Part shown: piece by piece, positions 1-11,926 of the stretch | Numbering within the stretch: position 1 is the stretch's first letter | Layout: each line of letters begins with the position of its first letter | Origin: Serripes groenlandicus | Lineage: Eukaryota; Mollusca; Bivalvia; Cardiida; Cardiidae | Reading direction: 5' to 3' | Length of the DNA stretch: 64,000 bases | NCBI GenBank assembly: GCA_031761405.1 | Contig: JASEVX010000013.1 | Coordinates: forward strand, 33,794,458-33,858,457 | Position numbers and translations under genes: made by a program | The notes under the pieces: model-generated | The model's database searches: none | What the model saw: the letters and a program-made list of their open reading frames with translations, nothing else | Told to the model about the DNA's origin: nothing

Positions 1-204
1 TAACACGTGCGGGATTTCCCAAATAACCATTACGATCATTTTTCATAGCGTATAGACAATATAGAGAGACAATTTGAGTATTTTGGCGAGTTATTTTGTG
101 ATTTTCAGCATTTTTTGCTGTAATAGAAATTCGGACGCCTGTGCTTTAATCAGTATTTCATTATACTGTATTATGGTGATAGAACATTTATTCATGACTC
201 CTGG

Positions 205-470
205 GTGACTAACTGGTTTGTTTGTTTGTGTGGTGTTTTAGCCTGCATTCAACATCTTTTCAGTTATATCATGACTTTCCCTGGCTTAGTTACCAGTACT
301 ACTGGTCCATGTATCCTGATACCAGTGTGTAAGTCTGCTAACCCCAAAATCCTGAGCACCATTACTTCTATTTTTAAAGTCTTTGGATTGACCAAGCCGG
401 GGATCGATCCTGCGACCTCCCGCACCAAGGCGGATGCTTTTCCACTACGTCATCGAGGCAGTTGACAAAA
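205..470 (-). mobile_element. tRNA-headed SINE, family A
   Basis: On the minus strand: a tRNA-like head with A box (TGACGTAGTGGAAAAGC) and B box (GGATCGATCCC), a body with AGACTTTAAAAATAG and CCAGTAGTACTGG, and a tail GATATAACTGAAAAG. The other A copies below share this body. Confidence 0.8.
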
Positions 471-720
471 CTAGAAGTAGGCTTCTAAATACTAGATATA
501 ATTAGAGCAAGGCAAAATGGAGTTTTTTTTGACTTGCAAACAGTGACCACTTCAGAAAAGTTTGGGCATGAAATGTAGATGTAACTTCTGGGGATGGAAA
601 TATAGAAGCACCCCAAGATCAGTATTGGTATCTGCTCATGTTACAGCTAATCAAAGGATGAAATAATAGCACAACCAATGAAACAAGAGCGCATTGTGGC
701 CATGTTTTTCTTACTTATCA

Positions 721-1797
721 CAAACAAAAGGGCCATGATGGCCCTGGATCGCTCACCTGATTTAATTTTTTTTCACTTTAGCTTTATAAGCCCCGCCCCC
801 TTGCGGCCATATTTTCCAACCAATCAACTTTGATTGAAGGAATCTGATAGAGGGTCACCCTAGGAACATTTCTACAAAATTATTTGAAAATCGGCCTGAC
901 ACTTTTAGAGGAGAAGATTTTTTAAGTTTTCACTATAGCCATATAATGCAAAATAGCCTTGCCCACTGGCGGCCATGTTTTTCGACCAATCAACATGGCT
1001 TGAAGGAATCTGAAAGTGGGTCACTTAAGAAAAATTTCTACAAAATTATTTGAAAATCGGCCTGACACTTTCGGAGAAGACGATTTTTTAAGTTTTCACT
1101 ATAGCCATATAAGGCAAAATAGCAGGCGCCCCTGGCGGCCATGTTTTTCGACCAATCAACACGGCTTGAAGGAATCTGATAGAGGGTCATCCAAGGAACA
1201 TTTCTACGAAAAGTTTTGAAAATCTGCCATCCAGTTTGGGAGAAGAAGATTTTTTTAAGTTTTCACTATAGCCATATAAGACAAAATAGCCCTGTCCACT
1301 GGCGGCCATGTTTTTCGACCAATCAACATGGCTTGAAGGAATCTGATAGTGGGTCACTTAAGGAACATTTCTACAAAATTATTTGAAAATCGGCCTGACA
1401 CTTTCGGAAGAGAAGATTTTTTAAGTTTTCACTATAGCCATATAAGGCAAAATAGCCCCGCCCCCCGTGGCGGCCATGTTTTTCGACCAATCAACATGGC
1501 TTGAAGGAATCTGACAGAGGGTCAACCAAGGAACATTTCTACAAAATTATTTGAAAATCTGCCAACCAGTTTGGGAGGAGAAGATTTTTTTTTCATTTTG
1601 TTGCCATGGAAACCAGAAGTCTGCATGGATCCCAAAAATTTGAAGGAAATCTGGTGAGGTCATTGAGATGATGCTTTCTGTGAAGTTTCATCCCAATTGA
1701 CCCACTGGTTACTGAGGAGAAGAAGTTGACGCACGATGGACGACGCACGACGGACGCCGGACAAAAGACGATCACAATAACTCACCTTGAGCAAAAT
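721..1797 (+). mobile_element. Helentron-like tandem-repeat element, GCTCACC family
   Basis: Starts with hairpin GGGCCATGATGGCCC then GCTCACCTGA. The core is about five copies of a ~165-bp unit (ATCTGATAGAGGGTCA, AAAATTATTTGAAAATC, AGTTTTCACTATAGCC). It ends with a CGACGCACGACGGACG run and GATCACAATAACTCACC. The final hairpin has decayed. Confidence 0.75.
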
Positions 1798-2353
1798 CTA
1801 AGGAACATTTCTGCAATATTATCTTGAAATAAGACATGCAGTTTCAGAGAAGAAAACTATTAATTCTTTGTCAATTCACACTTTTCTGATACTGCTATAG
1901 GGTCAACTAAGGATCCTTTCAGCAATATTTTCTATGAAAGAGAAAATAGCTAGCATTTAGATAACAAGAATTTCTTTGTAATTTTATTTCTTGTTCTGAA
2001 GCAGACTTGTTTTTCAAAGAATTAAACTGACTTGAAAACTGTTGGTAGAGTTACCTCAGTAATATTTCTATCCAAGTATCTTAAAATCAGAACAACATTT
2101 ACAGAGAAGAAGAAATTATAAGTAATTTCATGTTTACCCCTTTTCTAATGCAACAGCAGATGACCTTTGAAAACATTGTCACAAAAGGAGAAATTGCTCA
2201 CTGTGACACAATTTGCATGTCAAAAAGGTTTGTTTTACACCTATTTCAACAGTGTTTGTATAACCTGAACCACAGATATTATTTATCCTGAAACCAGTAG
2301 TAATTCTATCTCCACAACCCTGTACCCTAAGAGGGAAGCCATAGCTAACAATT
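1798..2353. other. Decayed repeat sequence without genes
   Basis: More degenerate units of the same core (AAGGAACATTTCTGCAATAT, AAAATCAGAACAACATTTAC) to about 2140, then unassigned AT-rich sequence up to the MITE at 2354. Confidence 0.5.
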
Positions 2354-2583
2354 TTAACCCTTTCCCTCATATGGCAATTCTGCAGCAGACGACTTTGAAC
2401 GTATTTTGTGAAAACATAGAAAATCTCTATAATTGAATGGATAACCTATGACAAAAAGTGGAAAACATTGTGGCAAAAGGAGAAATTGCACGTTTTGTGC
2501 AATTTCTTCTTTTGTCACTATGTTTTCAAAAAGCCGTCTGCTGCAGAGGCGTCAGAAAGCGTCTATATGAGGGGAAGGGTTAA
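2354..2583. mobile_element. piggyBac-like MITE, near full length
   Basis: 230 bp bounded by TTAA on both sides, ends CCCTTTCCC and GGGAAGGG. Two nested palindromes: outer arms with CTGCAGCAGACGACTTTGAA and TCTGCTGCAGAGG, inner arms with CAAAAGGAGAAATTGCAC and GTGCAATTTCTTCTTTTGTC. No ORF. Confidence 0.85.
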
Positions 2584-2672
2584 AGTCTTTGATATGACCT
2601 GACTAAGGATCGAACTCTGGGGCTCCGGCTCCAAAAGCTGGCACTCTAACCACAACACAACTGAGGCAGTTA
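2583..2672 (-). mobile_element. SINE head fragment
   Basis: tRNA-like head only (minus-strand B box AGTTCGATCC, A-box-like TGTGTTGTGGTTAGAGTGC) with the AAGACTTTA body start, abutting the MITE end. Confidence 0.6.
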
Positions 2673-2690
2673 AATAACAAATAACATACC

Positions 2691-2845
2691 TGTGACTTAG
2701 CTTCTCCTCTGTGTAGTAATTTGCTGGTTTGTTGGCTACTAGGTCCTCTGGGATGGAGGTATTCTTCTCTGAGTGCTCCTGTAATGATGTATATATAGAG
2801 TTCAACCCATCTTCCCCACATACTACACACATATGTAGCAGCATC
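2691..2845 (-). CDS. Possible minus-strand exon, uncertain
   Basis: Open frame from MLLHMCVVCGEDGLNSIYTS to NKPANYYTEEKLSH, ending at a good donor TCACAG|GTATGT at 2691. The CVVCG could belong to a zinc knuckle. No acceptor is clear because the frame runs into the inverted repeat at 2840. It could be a first exon or a downstream exon of the TRANK1-like gene. Confidence 0.25.
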
Positions 2846-2937
2846 TTCGCAAGCCAAGGCTAATTTGTCCATTATATTACCATAATAACCCTTGGCTGAC
2901 GGCTTCTTTAAATTTGAATTTCCCGCTCTGCCACCTA
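2840..2937 (+). repeat. Left arm of 8.6-kb inverted repeat
   Basis: About 98 bp, imperfectly complementary to 11370-11468. It starts near GCATCTTCGCAAGCCAAGG and ends near CCCGCTCTGCC; outside these limits the match fades. Confidence 0.7.
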
Positions 2938-3121
2938 GCGGTTGCATAAATATACATCCCAATTCGGAAACGTTCATCGTCCAATAGAATGATCGGTAAC
3001 AAACGTCGTCGGTTTTCTGTTAATATGGCGACTGCTTCGCTTCGCTTCAGGCCTCGTCGCTTACAACCGCGAAATACGAAGGAGTAAACAGTTTATAATC
3101 CAGAATCTTACAGACGAATAT

Positions 3122-3490
3122 TATAGTGAGATCAATCTACGAAGGGACAGATGTGCTTGTGGCCAAGCGGACCGGTAACGGAAAGTCACTGACTTATGAG
3201 TGATTCCCTATCATGTTTCCTTGCACAATTGGCTAGTCATCATTATTGCTCCGCTGACTTCCATCATGGAGGAGCAGTGACGGAGACTTGTTAGCCTTGG
3301 ATTTATAGCAACATACCTGGGAATGGACTCCAGCCAGAACAAGGAGATCGAGAACGGGACGTTCGACTTCGTTTTTGGAAGCCCGGAAGCTTTTTAAGGG
3401 AGATGGCGAACTATAATGTTGACTGAAAATTATCAGGGAAGATTGGGATTAATTGTTGTGGATGAAGTCCACACAGACAGTCATTCAATG
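3122..3490 (+). pseudogene. RecQ-like helicase exon, decayed
   Basis: Read in two frames it gives RSIYEGTDVLVAKRTGNGKS (RecQ motif I), then VIIIAPLTSIMEEQ (motif Ia), LVSLGFIATYLG, FDFVFGSPEAF and GLIVVDEVHTDSHSM (motif II, DEVH). Stop codons (after LTYE, after MEEQ, after PEAF) and a frameshift show it no longer encodes a helicase. It ends at a good donor ATG|GTATGT. Motifs III-VI are missing. It sits just inside the left arm of an 8.6-kb inverted-repeat segment, so a transposon-borne helicase is likely. Confidence 0.8.
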
Positions 3491-5814
3491 GTATGTAATT
3501 ATAGCTGACAAAATGATTATCTATATGTTCTTAGAGTAAATGTTGCACCATAATGTTCAATGCAAACAGATCATAATTCTTGGCAAACTAGCACTGACAT
3601 TGCAGGTTTATGTATTCCCCACCCATCTGTTGTTATATATTGTCTATGTTGGGTTAGAGTTACTAGTTATGATCGTTGGTATGGAGCCCTGTTGATATAC
3701 AAGTTCCACCAATGACACCCACTGTTATTTCCAGTATTATTTCTTCTTTTCTTCTTTTTTTCAATTTAATGATTGACTGTGGAAAATATTTTACAATTAT
3801 AACCATTGTCAAACAGAAAATGGTACAGTATTTACATCAAGCTAGATATAAAACAGGAATAATGATTATTGATATCATAATATGACTTATCTTTAAAAGA
3901 AAATTTATTTGAAATGGTCTTATTACTTCTGCTATAATATTTCAATTCATAAGCTTTGAAAGAAAATTAATCATTGCAATTATCATGTAAATTCCTCAGC
4001 ATATATTATATGTTAAATTAGGGTTTTATCATTGAACTTGTGAATGTGTTATTCTGGCCTAAATACACTTTTAGCAGTCTACAATTCTTAAGTTGACAAA
4101 AGGTTTATAGAAAGATTATGTCTCCAATGTTGTTGTAGATCAATCCATTCCTACAGTCAAATAATTTTCACAATATAATGAAATCTCAACAAGTGATGTG
4201 GTTTGATCCTTGGACTGACAAAAAACTACAAAGACTGTTCAAGCTTTCAAGACTGTTCAAGCTATATTACTTTGGAGCTCTAGTTTATGTTTTTGTATCT
4301 GATTGAAATAAGCATTTAATGATTATAAGTTGAAATAAATATAGATTAAATTCATATTTGCTTGCATGAAAATGAAAATAATAAATGGAGGTCAGTCAGG
4401 CTATGATGTCAACATGTTTATACCAGTTCCAAACTAAACAATTGTTATAGTGTTGAAATTAACATTAAACATTTTCCAACATACAACAAATGTGCAGCAG
4501 ATGACTCTGAATTTAAAAAGGCAAATACAATGATTTTTACTAAAAAAGTAAGTTTTTAATCATTGAATTCAGTTGAAAACATTGTGGCAAAAGGAGAAAT
4601 TATTTATCTTGAGATTTTTTTCCTTTTGCCATAATGTTTGCACAAGATGATTGCTGTAGAGGTGTGAGAAAGCATCTTCATATGGAAAAGGGTTTCTACA
4701 TGTATGTACAATATTACATGTAAATATTAGTTGATTGAAACAAATATAGTCTATAGATAAAATTCGCATTTGCTTATATTATCAAAACAAGAAAACGAAA
4801 AGATGATGTTAATCAGGTTTGTTATGCCAACCTATTCATAATAAGACTTGAAGAGGACAATGAGACACTGAATTGCTCACCCGAATACAGTACTGCCTGA
4901 ATATGATGTTGCCTGTTAAAAAAATCTGGCATACAGCAAATAAGCATCTTTTTTTCAAAATGTCAAAGCAGAACTATAAAAAATCTATACAGCTGAAAGT
5001 TTAACCCTTTCCCACATAAAAACAGTTTAAAACGCCTTTGCAGTAGTGAGCAGATGACTTCTGAAACATTGTGTCAAATTGCTCATAATGTCTCCTTTAA
5101 TTTGCTAAATTCTTTTCTATTCTCTATTAAATAAATATTCATAAGCTGTCTGCTTCAGATGCATCAAAATGTGTCTGCAAGTGTAAAAGGTTTAAGACAA
5201 AATTGATATTGACAGGACATAAATTAAATGATTAAAAAACATATTGTAACATTGCAACTATATCTTGTTTAATGGAGTAGTACATGTAACAATCCGTTTA
5301 ACAGGGTTTATAAAATTACTGTTTTATTGGAGTTTACCCCTTTCCCACAAATTACCCTTGGCTTGGAAAGATGCTGCTGATGTTTACGAGAAAAAGGGGA
5401 AATTGATTCTTTAAAGTAATATCCCCTTTTCACAAAGTTTTTTGTGTATAATAAGGCTGCTGCTGGGGCATCATAAAATGTCTTTCAGGTAAAAGTCTAA
5501 TAGTTTAAAACTATACATATGACATAATTTGATTATTTACTTGTTTAATACGTTTGTGAGAAAAGGGGAAATTTGTTTCTGTTTAGGTATATCTCCTTTT
5601 TTCACAATGTTTGATTATAATGACTAAAGCTTGTTATTAAAAAATTGTGAAGATTCTGATGAGATTAAGTAAATGAGGCATAGAGAGGATGATCTGATCC
5701 AGCACTGTTCAGAAATGCCAATTTGAAATTTTTCCCATATAAACAAGCCAAAATAATCTTTGATAACATTGTAAATGCAGTTGCAGCTTAATTCTTAACA
5801 TGTTTCTTTTTTAG
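3491..5814 (+). other. Intron of the plus-strand RecQ-like locus
   Basis: AT-rich, no exon recognised. Contains decayed MITE copies at about 4470-4700 and 4999-5195, and shorter ones near 5335-5500 and 5550-5640, recognisable from CCTTTCCCACA ends and GGAGAAATT / ATTTCTCC arms. Confidence 0.55.
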
Positions 5815-5945
5815 AATTGCAATGATCTGACCAGTTCAACAGAAGGGAATCAAGATCCATTACCAGCAGCCATTTATATCCCAAAGCCTAAAATTTGTCG
5901 TCCGCCACCAGGAAAAAGAAGATGCCTGAAATGTGCCAGTCCTGA
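5815..5945 (+). CDS. Unknown plus-strand exon, Pro/Lys/Cys-rich
   Basis: Pyrimidine-rich tract TTTCTTTTTTAG| in front and a strong donor CCTGA|GTAAGT behind. It is open throughout: NCNDLTSSTEGNQDPLPAAI, YIPKPKICRPPPGKRRCLKC, ASPE. Phase 0 in matches the donor at 3490, and phase 2 out matches the exon at 8686. The family is not recognised. It may be the C-terminal part of the transposon gene whose helicase exon has decayed. Confidence 0.5.
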
Positions 5946-8685
5946 GTAAGTTTGTCATGTTGTACACATGTAATTTATACACATCCTTCTTTATGAAAGT
6001 GAACTGAGATAACATGCATAGTAATTTTGAGGGAATTGATTGATTGAGGTGTAGCAGAAAAATTCCAAATCATTTCAGCAAAAATATCTCCATAAAATCA
6101 AATCTAGGTATAATTATTGAATATATATTGGAGAAAATATTGAAACAAAATGGAGAAATAGTTCATTATCACAATGATTTGAAGAGTCATTTTCCGCAGA
6201 TGCATCATATACAAGTTATGTCAGCAACTACCAAACCCAAATTGGATTATAACAGACAAAGAGCATACATTATTTACATGCTTCAATTGCATTGACATAT
6301 TTGTAGATAATTTGTGGAATGACTTCATCACACAGACTGTATTCATGTATTTAACCTTTTCCACATACAACAAATATGCAGTAGATGATATTGAAACTGT
6401 GAACAAAGGAGGAAGTGTTCTTAAAAAGAAATTGTTAATTTTGCCAAATTGCCACAATGTTTTCAAATGTCATCTGCTGAATGAGCTTGCAAGTGGGAAA
6501 GCCTTAAAATGGAATATATGACATTTTGAGGGTTTTTAACTTTGTTTCTTTAAACATGATTGTACAACCAAAAGGGCTATTTGTAGGTGACACTCAACTT
6601 ATAGTATGTACATTTAATCTAGGGGCATTATCACACTTCCATATATATGCAACACAACATTGTGGAAAAAGAAGTTTCCTTTTAAGCACATTTTCTAATC
6701 TCCTACAAAACATATATAATTTATGTTCGTTTATGTTATTGTAGATACTACCTTTTTACAAAGGTAGTTAAAATGCATCTAAGATGAAAATGTATGCTAT
6801 TGAAGAAAATGCTTAATTAATGAAATAAGTTACAACCTTAATAACAGAATCATTTAAGGCATTTTGGATTGCTTTTATTAAATTTGATATCACTTTTCTA
6901 AGATTATTCTAGATTACATGGGCCAAACATAATTAAGGCACCATTCCAGGTATTTTGTCAATAAATAATCTATATGGAAATATACTTAAAATAAATTATC
7001 ATTTATTCTTCTCCAACATAAAGAGACTGAGTGTAATATTTGGAGTTGATATTTGAAAACACTATCTGGTAAATTTTCTTTAACCCTTTCCCAAATACAA
7101 CAAATCTGCAACAGAAGACTTCTGGTCAAAAATATGGATACTCTCCATAAAAGAAATGACAATATTTGAATAGAAAAACATAATGAAGAAAGGAGAAATT
7201 AATCATAATGAGCACTACTTTTGCTTTATTGTATTCAAAAGTCATCTACTGTAAAGGGGTTTGTAAGTGGGAAAGGGTTAATGGATGAATAACAGAATCT
7301 GATGTTTTCTGTCTTGACAAATTGTTTGCAGCAGAAGGCACTTGAACATATTTCCATAAAGGAGACATTGCTTATGATGGTCAATTTTAATTCCAGTATT
7401 GTTTTCTACTCTCTGATATATTATGAAATAATTCATTTCATTTAACCCTTTCCCTCATAAGTCTGCAGCAGATGACTTTGAAAACGTCTAGGCAAAAGTA
7501 CAGAAAATCCCTTTAAATGAAAGAACAATTATTGAATAGAGTTGAAAACATGGTGACAAAAGGAGGGTAAAGGGAAAAGAGGGTAAAGGAGATTTCAGAG
7601 TTTTTCTAATGGGGGGTTTTCTTAATTTTGTATACTGCAAATTTGATTTATTTTGGAAAATCTTAAATTTATACAAATAAATGTACTAAAATAATGTTAT
7701 TCTCGCTACATCCAAATACAAAGAATTGCATAAGTAGTTACAACGGAACAACAGGAGAGGTTTAATTTCCTCTGTTGTTTCATTGTTTACTTCTTGCACT
7801 TATAGGGAAAATTACAGTTGTGTTCAATTCTGTGTCTGATATATAAATTATAAAAAGAACAACTGTTGACAACAATTCTCATCAATGTACAGTCTTTGAA
7901 TGAACAAATCTGTCTTTGTATACATAATACATTAACCAAACAACATTAATCATCAGCAACTGCTGCTGTCCTTATACAAGTTTTGCAATATTTATACCCC
8001 CAGATACGGTCACGCTTGTCGATCAGTCGGTCATTTTGTTGGTTTGTCGGTCCGTGGACATTTCTTGTTAACACTATTTCTCAGCAATCCTTGGTCAGAA
8101 TTCAATATAACTTTACAAGAATGATTGATACCAGTTGCACTGGAATTTTTTTTAAATGAGTTATGGTCCCTTGAATTTCTCATACATATGTATATTGTCA
8201 GGAACCAGCTGGAGATATTCATCACCTTCAGTGATATTTCTAGTTCCTGGTAAAATCTCTTTTTTCTTTCCTGGAACAAAACTGGACTTGATGACTGTTC
8301 ACTAGTTTTCTCATCATTTGTTTGCATACAGACTTGCACATTTTTGGAAGAGAGCAAGTGCTTGCTGTTGGGATTTTGGCAGTCTCAGGTCTCACATATA
8401 GTGTCAACCTGCCTAAATAGTTTTTTGCCAGTAATACAATCAGTTGATACTGTAAATCAAACTTTATCAATGATAATAATACAAGTTAATTTGATAATGT
8501 TTAAATCATTTTTGGTTAACCCATGACCTGACCTATATGTGTAATTTTTGAAGTTATCTGATGCAGATTTAGTCCATGTTATTGTATATTGGAAAGGGTC
8601 ATACAGGTTATGGGTTGGATCACTATAGTATATATAATAAATATATCATAATTGCCCATACATAATAAATATTTATTTACTTCAG
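5946..8685 (+). other. Second intron of the plus-strand locus
   Basis: Contains MITE copies at about 6350-6512, 7080-7281 and 7442-7630, separated by unassigned AT-rich sequence. 7980-8560 resembles a decayed Helentron-like unit (TATACCCCCAGATACGG, TCAATATAACTTTACAAGAA). Confidence 0.5.
7080..7281. mobile_element. piggyBac-like MITE
   Basis: 202 bp, TTAA at both ends, CCCTTTCCC and GGGAAAGGG termini, and the family's inner arm AAAGGAGAAATTAATCAT. Confidence 0.8.
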
Positions 8686-8743
8686 GTGTAATTCCAATGG
8701 ATATGGTTGTTCTGAAGTCAGAAGACCACACTCTTCAGAATAA
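8686..8743 (+). CDS. Unknown plus-strand terminal exon
   Basis: Acceptor TTTACTTCAG| then codons giving (E)CNSNGYGCSEVRRPHSSE and TAA. Joined to 5815-5945 it makes a cysteine set CLKC-x4-C-x6-C (KRRCLKCASPECNSNGYGCS), suggestive of a small metal-binding knot. The intact frame contrasts with the broken helicase exon upstream. Function unknown. Confidence 0.45.
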
Positions 8744-11369
8744 GCTTGACAGATGTGACCACTTCCACAAGTTTAAACCCAGGAACTAAGCACAAAGCTT
8801 GTATTTTTCATTGCAAGTCAGAGGAATAAGGGATAATGAAAGAATCTCATTTGTCATTCTCCTTTTCTCACAATGCTCTCAAAGAATGTACCAAATACAA
8901 TGCTCATCCTTATTTGAAAACATCATCAGAAGAATAGGGGCACATGTTGATAGGGCATAGAATAAAACAATGGATAAGGATTAACCCTTAATCTGATGTC
9001 TTATCTTGACTTTTTCAAAATGAAAATAATAGTATGAAAAATGTTAACAAACTTGTATAAAATGTTTGCAATGAAGAAAACGTTTTGAGACATATTGAAA
9101 TTATTAACTTTTTCCAACATACAACTAATTTGCACCAGACAAATGAAAACATATGAACAACAATATGTACAACCTTTGAACCAGGAAGTTTAAGTCCTGC
9201 AAAAAGAGTTCAAAACACTGTGGCAAAAGGAGAAGCAACTCATCATGAGCAATTTGTATTTTTGCCATAATGTTTTCAAAAGTTGTCTGCTGGAGAGGCT
9301 TCAGGAAGAGTGTTGGAGAGGTTTAAAACTTGTACATGTAATTCCGTACCACATTGAAATAATATGAGAAATAAAAAATCATAAAGAAAAACATTTGTTT
9401 ACTTGGATATATGATTGTGTTCAAAATATATTCTCAATATATTACCCCTAAGAAAGTGTAAAACCTGTGGCAAATGACTTGCCTGTGCATCCACACTAAG
9501 GACTCAATTGGATACCGATTTACATAATTTGTACCTTCTATGACCAATTTCGAATAGTGCTGAGTGCGATCAGATGTAAACAAGTCATTTTACACCGGTC
9601 TGGGACCTAATGGTTGTTTTTTGGAGAGCCTTACTGAAATGTTCTGGGAAAAGGTGGAATTCATAAAATGAGCGGTTCAAGGCAAACCAACCTTGATCTA
9701 ATTTTAACAAGTGTACATAAAGATCCATGTTAAAGGATCGAAATAGTTACCGGTACAGTTTCCTGTGACTTTTTATGACTAAATGGTGAATGGCCAAGAA
9801 TGGTTATGCACACGATAATCCAGATATTCATTGGCACACATGCCTTTAGCTTGGTTTCCAAAATTGATTGGTTGGGGTTAAACGCCTTTTTTCAACCATT
9901 TTTCAGTCATATCAACTCTACTCATATGTATTCTGGATTTCTCACACCAGTTCTCCACACAACATACTTTCCAAGCAACTGGCTGCTTTTCCACATAGAC
10001 TATTAGCCCATTGGTGAATGACACTTGTCACAGTGACTTGTCAAACGTCGGAAAGAATGTCGCCCAATCTGGGGTTCGAACTCACAACCCCTGGACAATA
10101 AAATAATGATAAAGCATGAAAAACAGTCAAATTCTTGCTGGTTTATTTATTGCGTCTACCAGCGTAGCAATTGAATTTGAATATAGTACGTAAATTGAAT
10201 AGAAGAAAAAGTACCATTCATTTTATTAAATTAAAATCTGAACTAAAAATCTTAACCTTTTCTCAGAGACAGACCTAAAATAATGATGTTATTTTAGGTC
10301 TTTGCCTTATCTACAGCTAGGATTTTTATTTTGGAAATGTTTTTATCAGGTAAAGGGTTAAATAGAAGTTCTTTGTAAACAATCCTTGATTTCATTTTCA
10401 GATTGTTACAATTTTAAATCATCCATATAATAGCCTACAGGAATTTTAGTTTGGAAATGTCTTTACCTGATAAGTAAGTAAGTAAACAATCTCTGATTTC
10501 ATTTTCAGATTGTTACAATTTTAAATCATCCTTGTAATAGTGCAAACTTGAAAACATTGTAGGGAAAGGAGAGATTGTAAGTTAGCTGTAATATTAAAAA
10601 AGGCATGTATAGAAAGAAAAAGGAAAAACAAGATATAAAGCAATACATCAATCTTCCTTGGTCTCATATTGTATGACATAATTTAAAAAAAGAAGAAGAC
10701 ATTTAAACCTTAGGCGTTGTGAAAACCTGTCTCTTTTATCATAATACTATAGATAAAGGCTATTTATAGTAACACGATATTTTATCGTCGATATAGTGTG
10801 GTTTACTTTACTGTTTTACTCAATATTATTTTCTCTTAAATACACTGCTAGACGAGAACATAGCGCATAAAAACTCTGTCTGCGGAAATGTCAACACTGA
10901 CAGTATGGGGTTTCTCCCGCTACGTCTGTTCCGTAACACTTCGCCGAGACAACATTGTAATACGATGCTGTCACCCATCCATTTTGACAGCATGAAAATA
11001 CATTTCGCTAAGTTTACTTGTTGTTTTTATTTCAACGAAATAGTACTGTATTAATACCGAAAAACCAGGTGGGACGTGTGTTAAGATACACCACTTTCGC
11101 CGACACTTTCTTGTTTGTCTAACGTAACGAGGGTTGTTATGGTGGGTGGTGCTCAACTCAAAAAGTCATAGCGTCAATTGTAAAGAGACATTAGATGTGG
11201 CGAAAAGGATCTCTACACTTTTTGTTTAGAACATCGTCGCAAATACGGCATTTTTCCACCAACTCCCGGGTTGCTACGGAAGCGGCGGCCATACTTGTTG
11301 TAACTAACACGGTTTTGTTCCACGGCATTTCATTGGATGCGTAAAACTTTCTACGCATCCAATCAAATT
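8744..11369. other. Gene-free stretch inside the 8.6-kb segment
   Basis: A MITE copy (about 9108-9335), a SINE (9873-10100), a perfect 12-bp-arm hairpin (10272-10300) and a ~35-bp direct repeat (TTTCATTTTCAGATTGTTAC at about 10390 and 10500). 10700-11369 is richer in CpG and has no recognised coding. Confidence 0.5.
9873..10100 (-). mobile_element. tRNA-headed SINE, family B
   Basis: Minus strand: B box GAGTTCGAACCCC, body with GGAAAGTATGTTGTGTGGAG and TGTGAGAAATCCAG, tail TGATATGACTGAAAAATGG. The A box is lost at the 5' end. Confidence 0.75.
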
Positions 11370-11468
11370 GCAGAGCGGGGGTTTCACTTTCTAAAGAGGC
11401 GGTCCGCCAAGGGTACTTATGGGAATGGTAATGTACGAAGTAGCCTTGGCTAGCGAAGATGATGTAGC
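11370..11468 (-). repeat. Right arm of 8.6-kb inverted repeat
   Basis: Reverse-complement partner of 2840-2937. It is directly followed by a MITE remnant whose inner sequence (TAGCAGATGACTTT) starts at the arm's end. The surrounding 11200-11400 is CpG-rich compared with the rest of the window. Confidence 0.7.
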
Positions 11469-11672
11469 AGATGACTTTTAAAACACATTGGAAAAATTAT
11501 GATAAAGAAAAACCTTCGTAAATAAACAGGGTTATTGATTGATCGAGTTGAAACAATTTGATGAAAGGAAAAATTGCTCAATTTGAGTAGCAATTTCTTC
11601 TTTTGCCACATATTTTAGAAATTTGTATGACGCAGATGTGTTCAAATGCGTCTTCAATCGGGAAAGGGTTAA
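11467..11672. mobile_element. MITE remnant
   Basis: Inner arms and the right terminus GGGAAAGGG-TTAA are present; the left CCCTTTCCC end is missing, replaced by the arm of the 8.6-kb segment. Confidence 0.65.
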
Positions 11673-11761
11673 ATTGTCTTCATTAAAAATTCTTTGATTT
11701 GTGACACATCAAGAAATGTAATTTTTATGACCATCAATCAGGAACATAACTGTGGCTTTAC

Positions 11762-11926
11762 CTTGACACGCATTTCATATCTTCTTAGCGTGTCGATGGC
11801 CATGCTGTAGCTTTCGTTCTCGTACAACACTTCCACAGCTTTGTTGAATAGGCCCTGTTGTTCATAGCAACGACTGCTTGCAATCGGAAGTCTCAATTTT
11901 CTGTAGATATCCGCTGCCCGCTCATA
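11762..11926 (-). CDS. TRANK1: TRANK1-like exon v22 (helical repeat)
   Basis: 165 bp, 55 codons, acceptor TTCTTTTAG|, donor GTCAAG|GTAAAG. It encodes YERAADIYRKLRLPIASSRC, YEQQGLFNKAVEVLYENESY and SMAIDTLRRYEMRVK, TPR-like. No convincing downstream exon was found before the 8.6-kb inverted-repeat element, so the next intron is at least about 9 kb. Confidence 0.9.

Larger units (their letters stand above)
2840..11468. mobile_element. 8.6-kb inverted-repeat segment with RecQ-like remnant
   Basis: The arms at 2840-2937 and 11370-11468 are inverted copies (both contain CTTCGC.AGCCAAGGCTA, an ATTACCAT block, ACCCTTGGC and CCCGCTCTGC). Between them lie the RecQ-like pseudogene, two spliced exons and many later insertions. 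The helicase content suggests a helicase-encoding DNA transposon such as AcademH; no transposase was recognised and target duplications are not clear. Confidence 0.55.

Noticed and set aside
3150..3200. Active RecQ helicase gene
   Set aside because: Motif I is intact, but stops and a frameshift follow within the same exon and motifs III-VI are missing.
10971..11156. 61-codon minus-strand frame near the right arm
   Set aside because: No splice context or family similarity; CpG-rich DNA alone explains an open frame.
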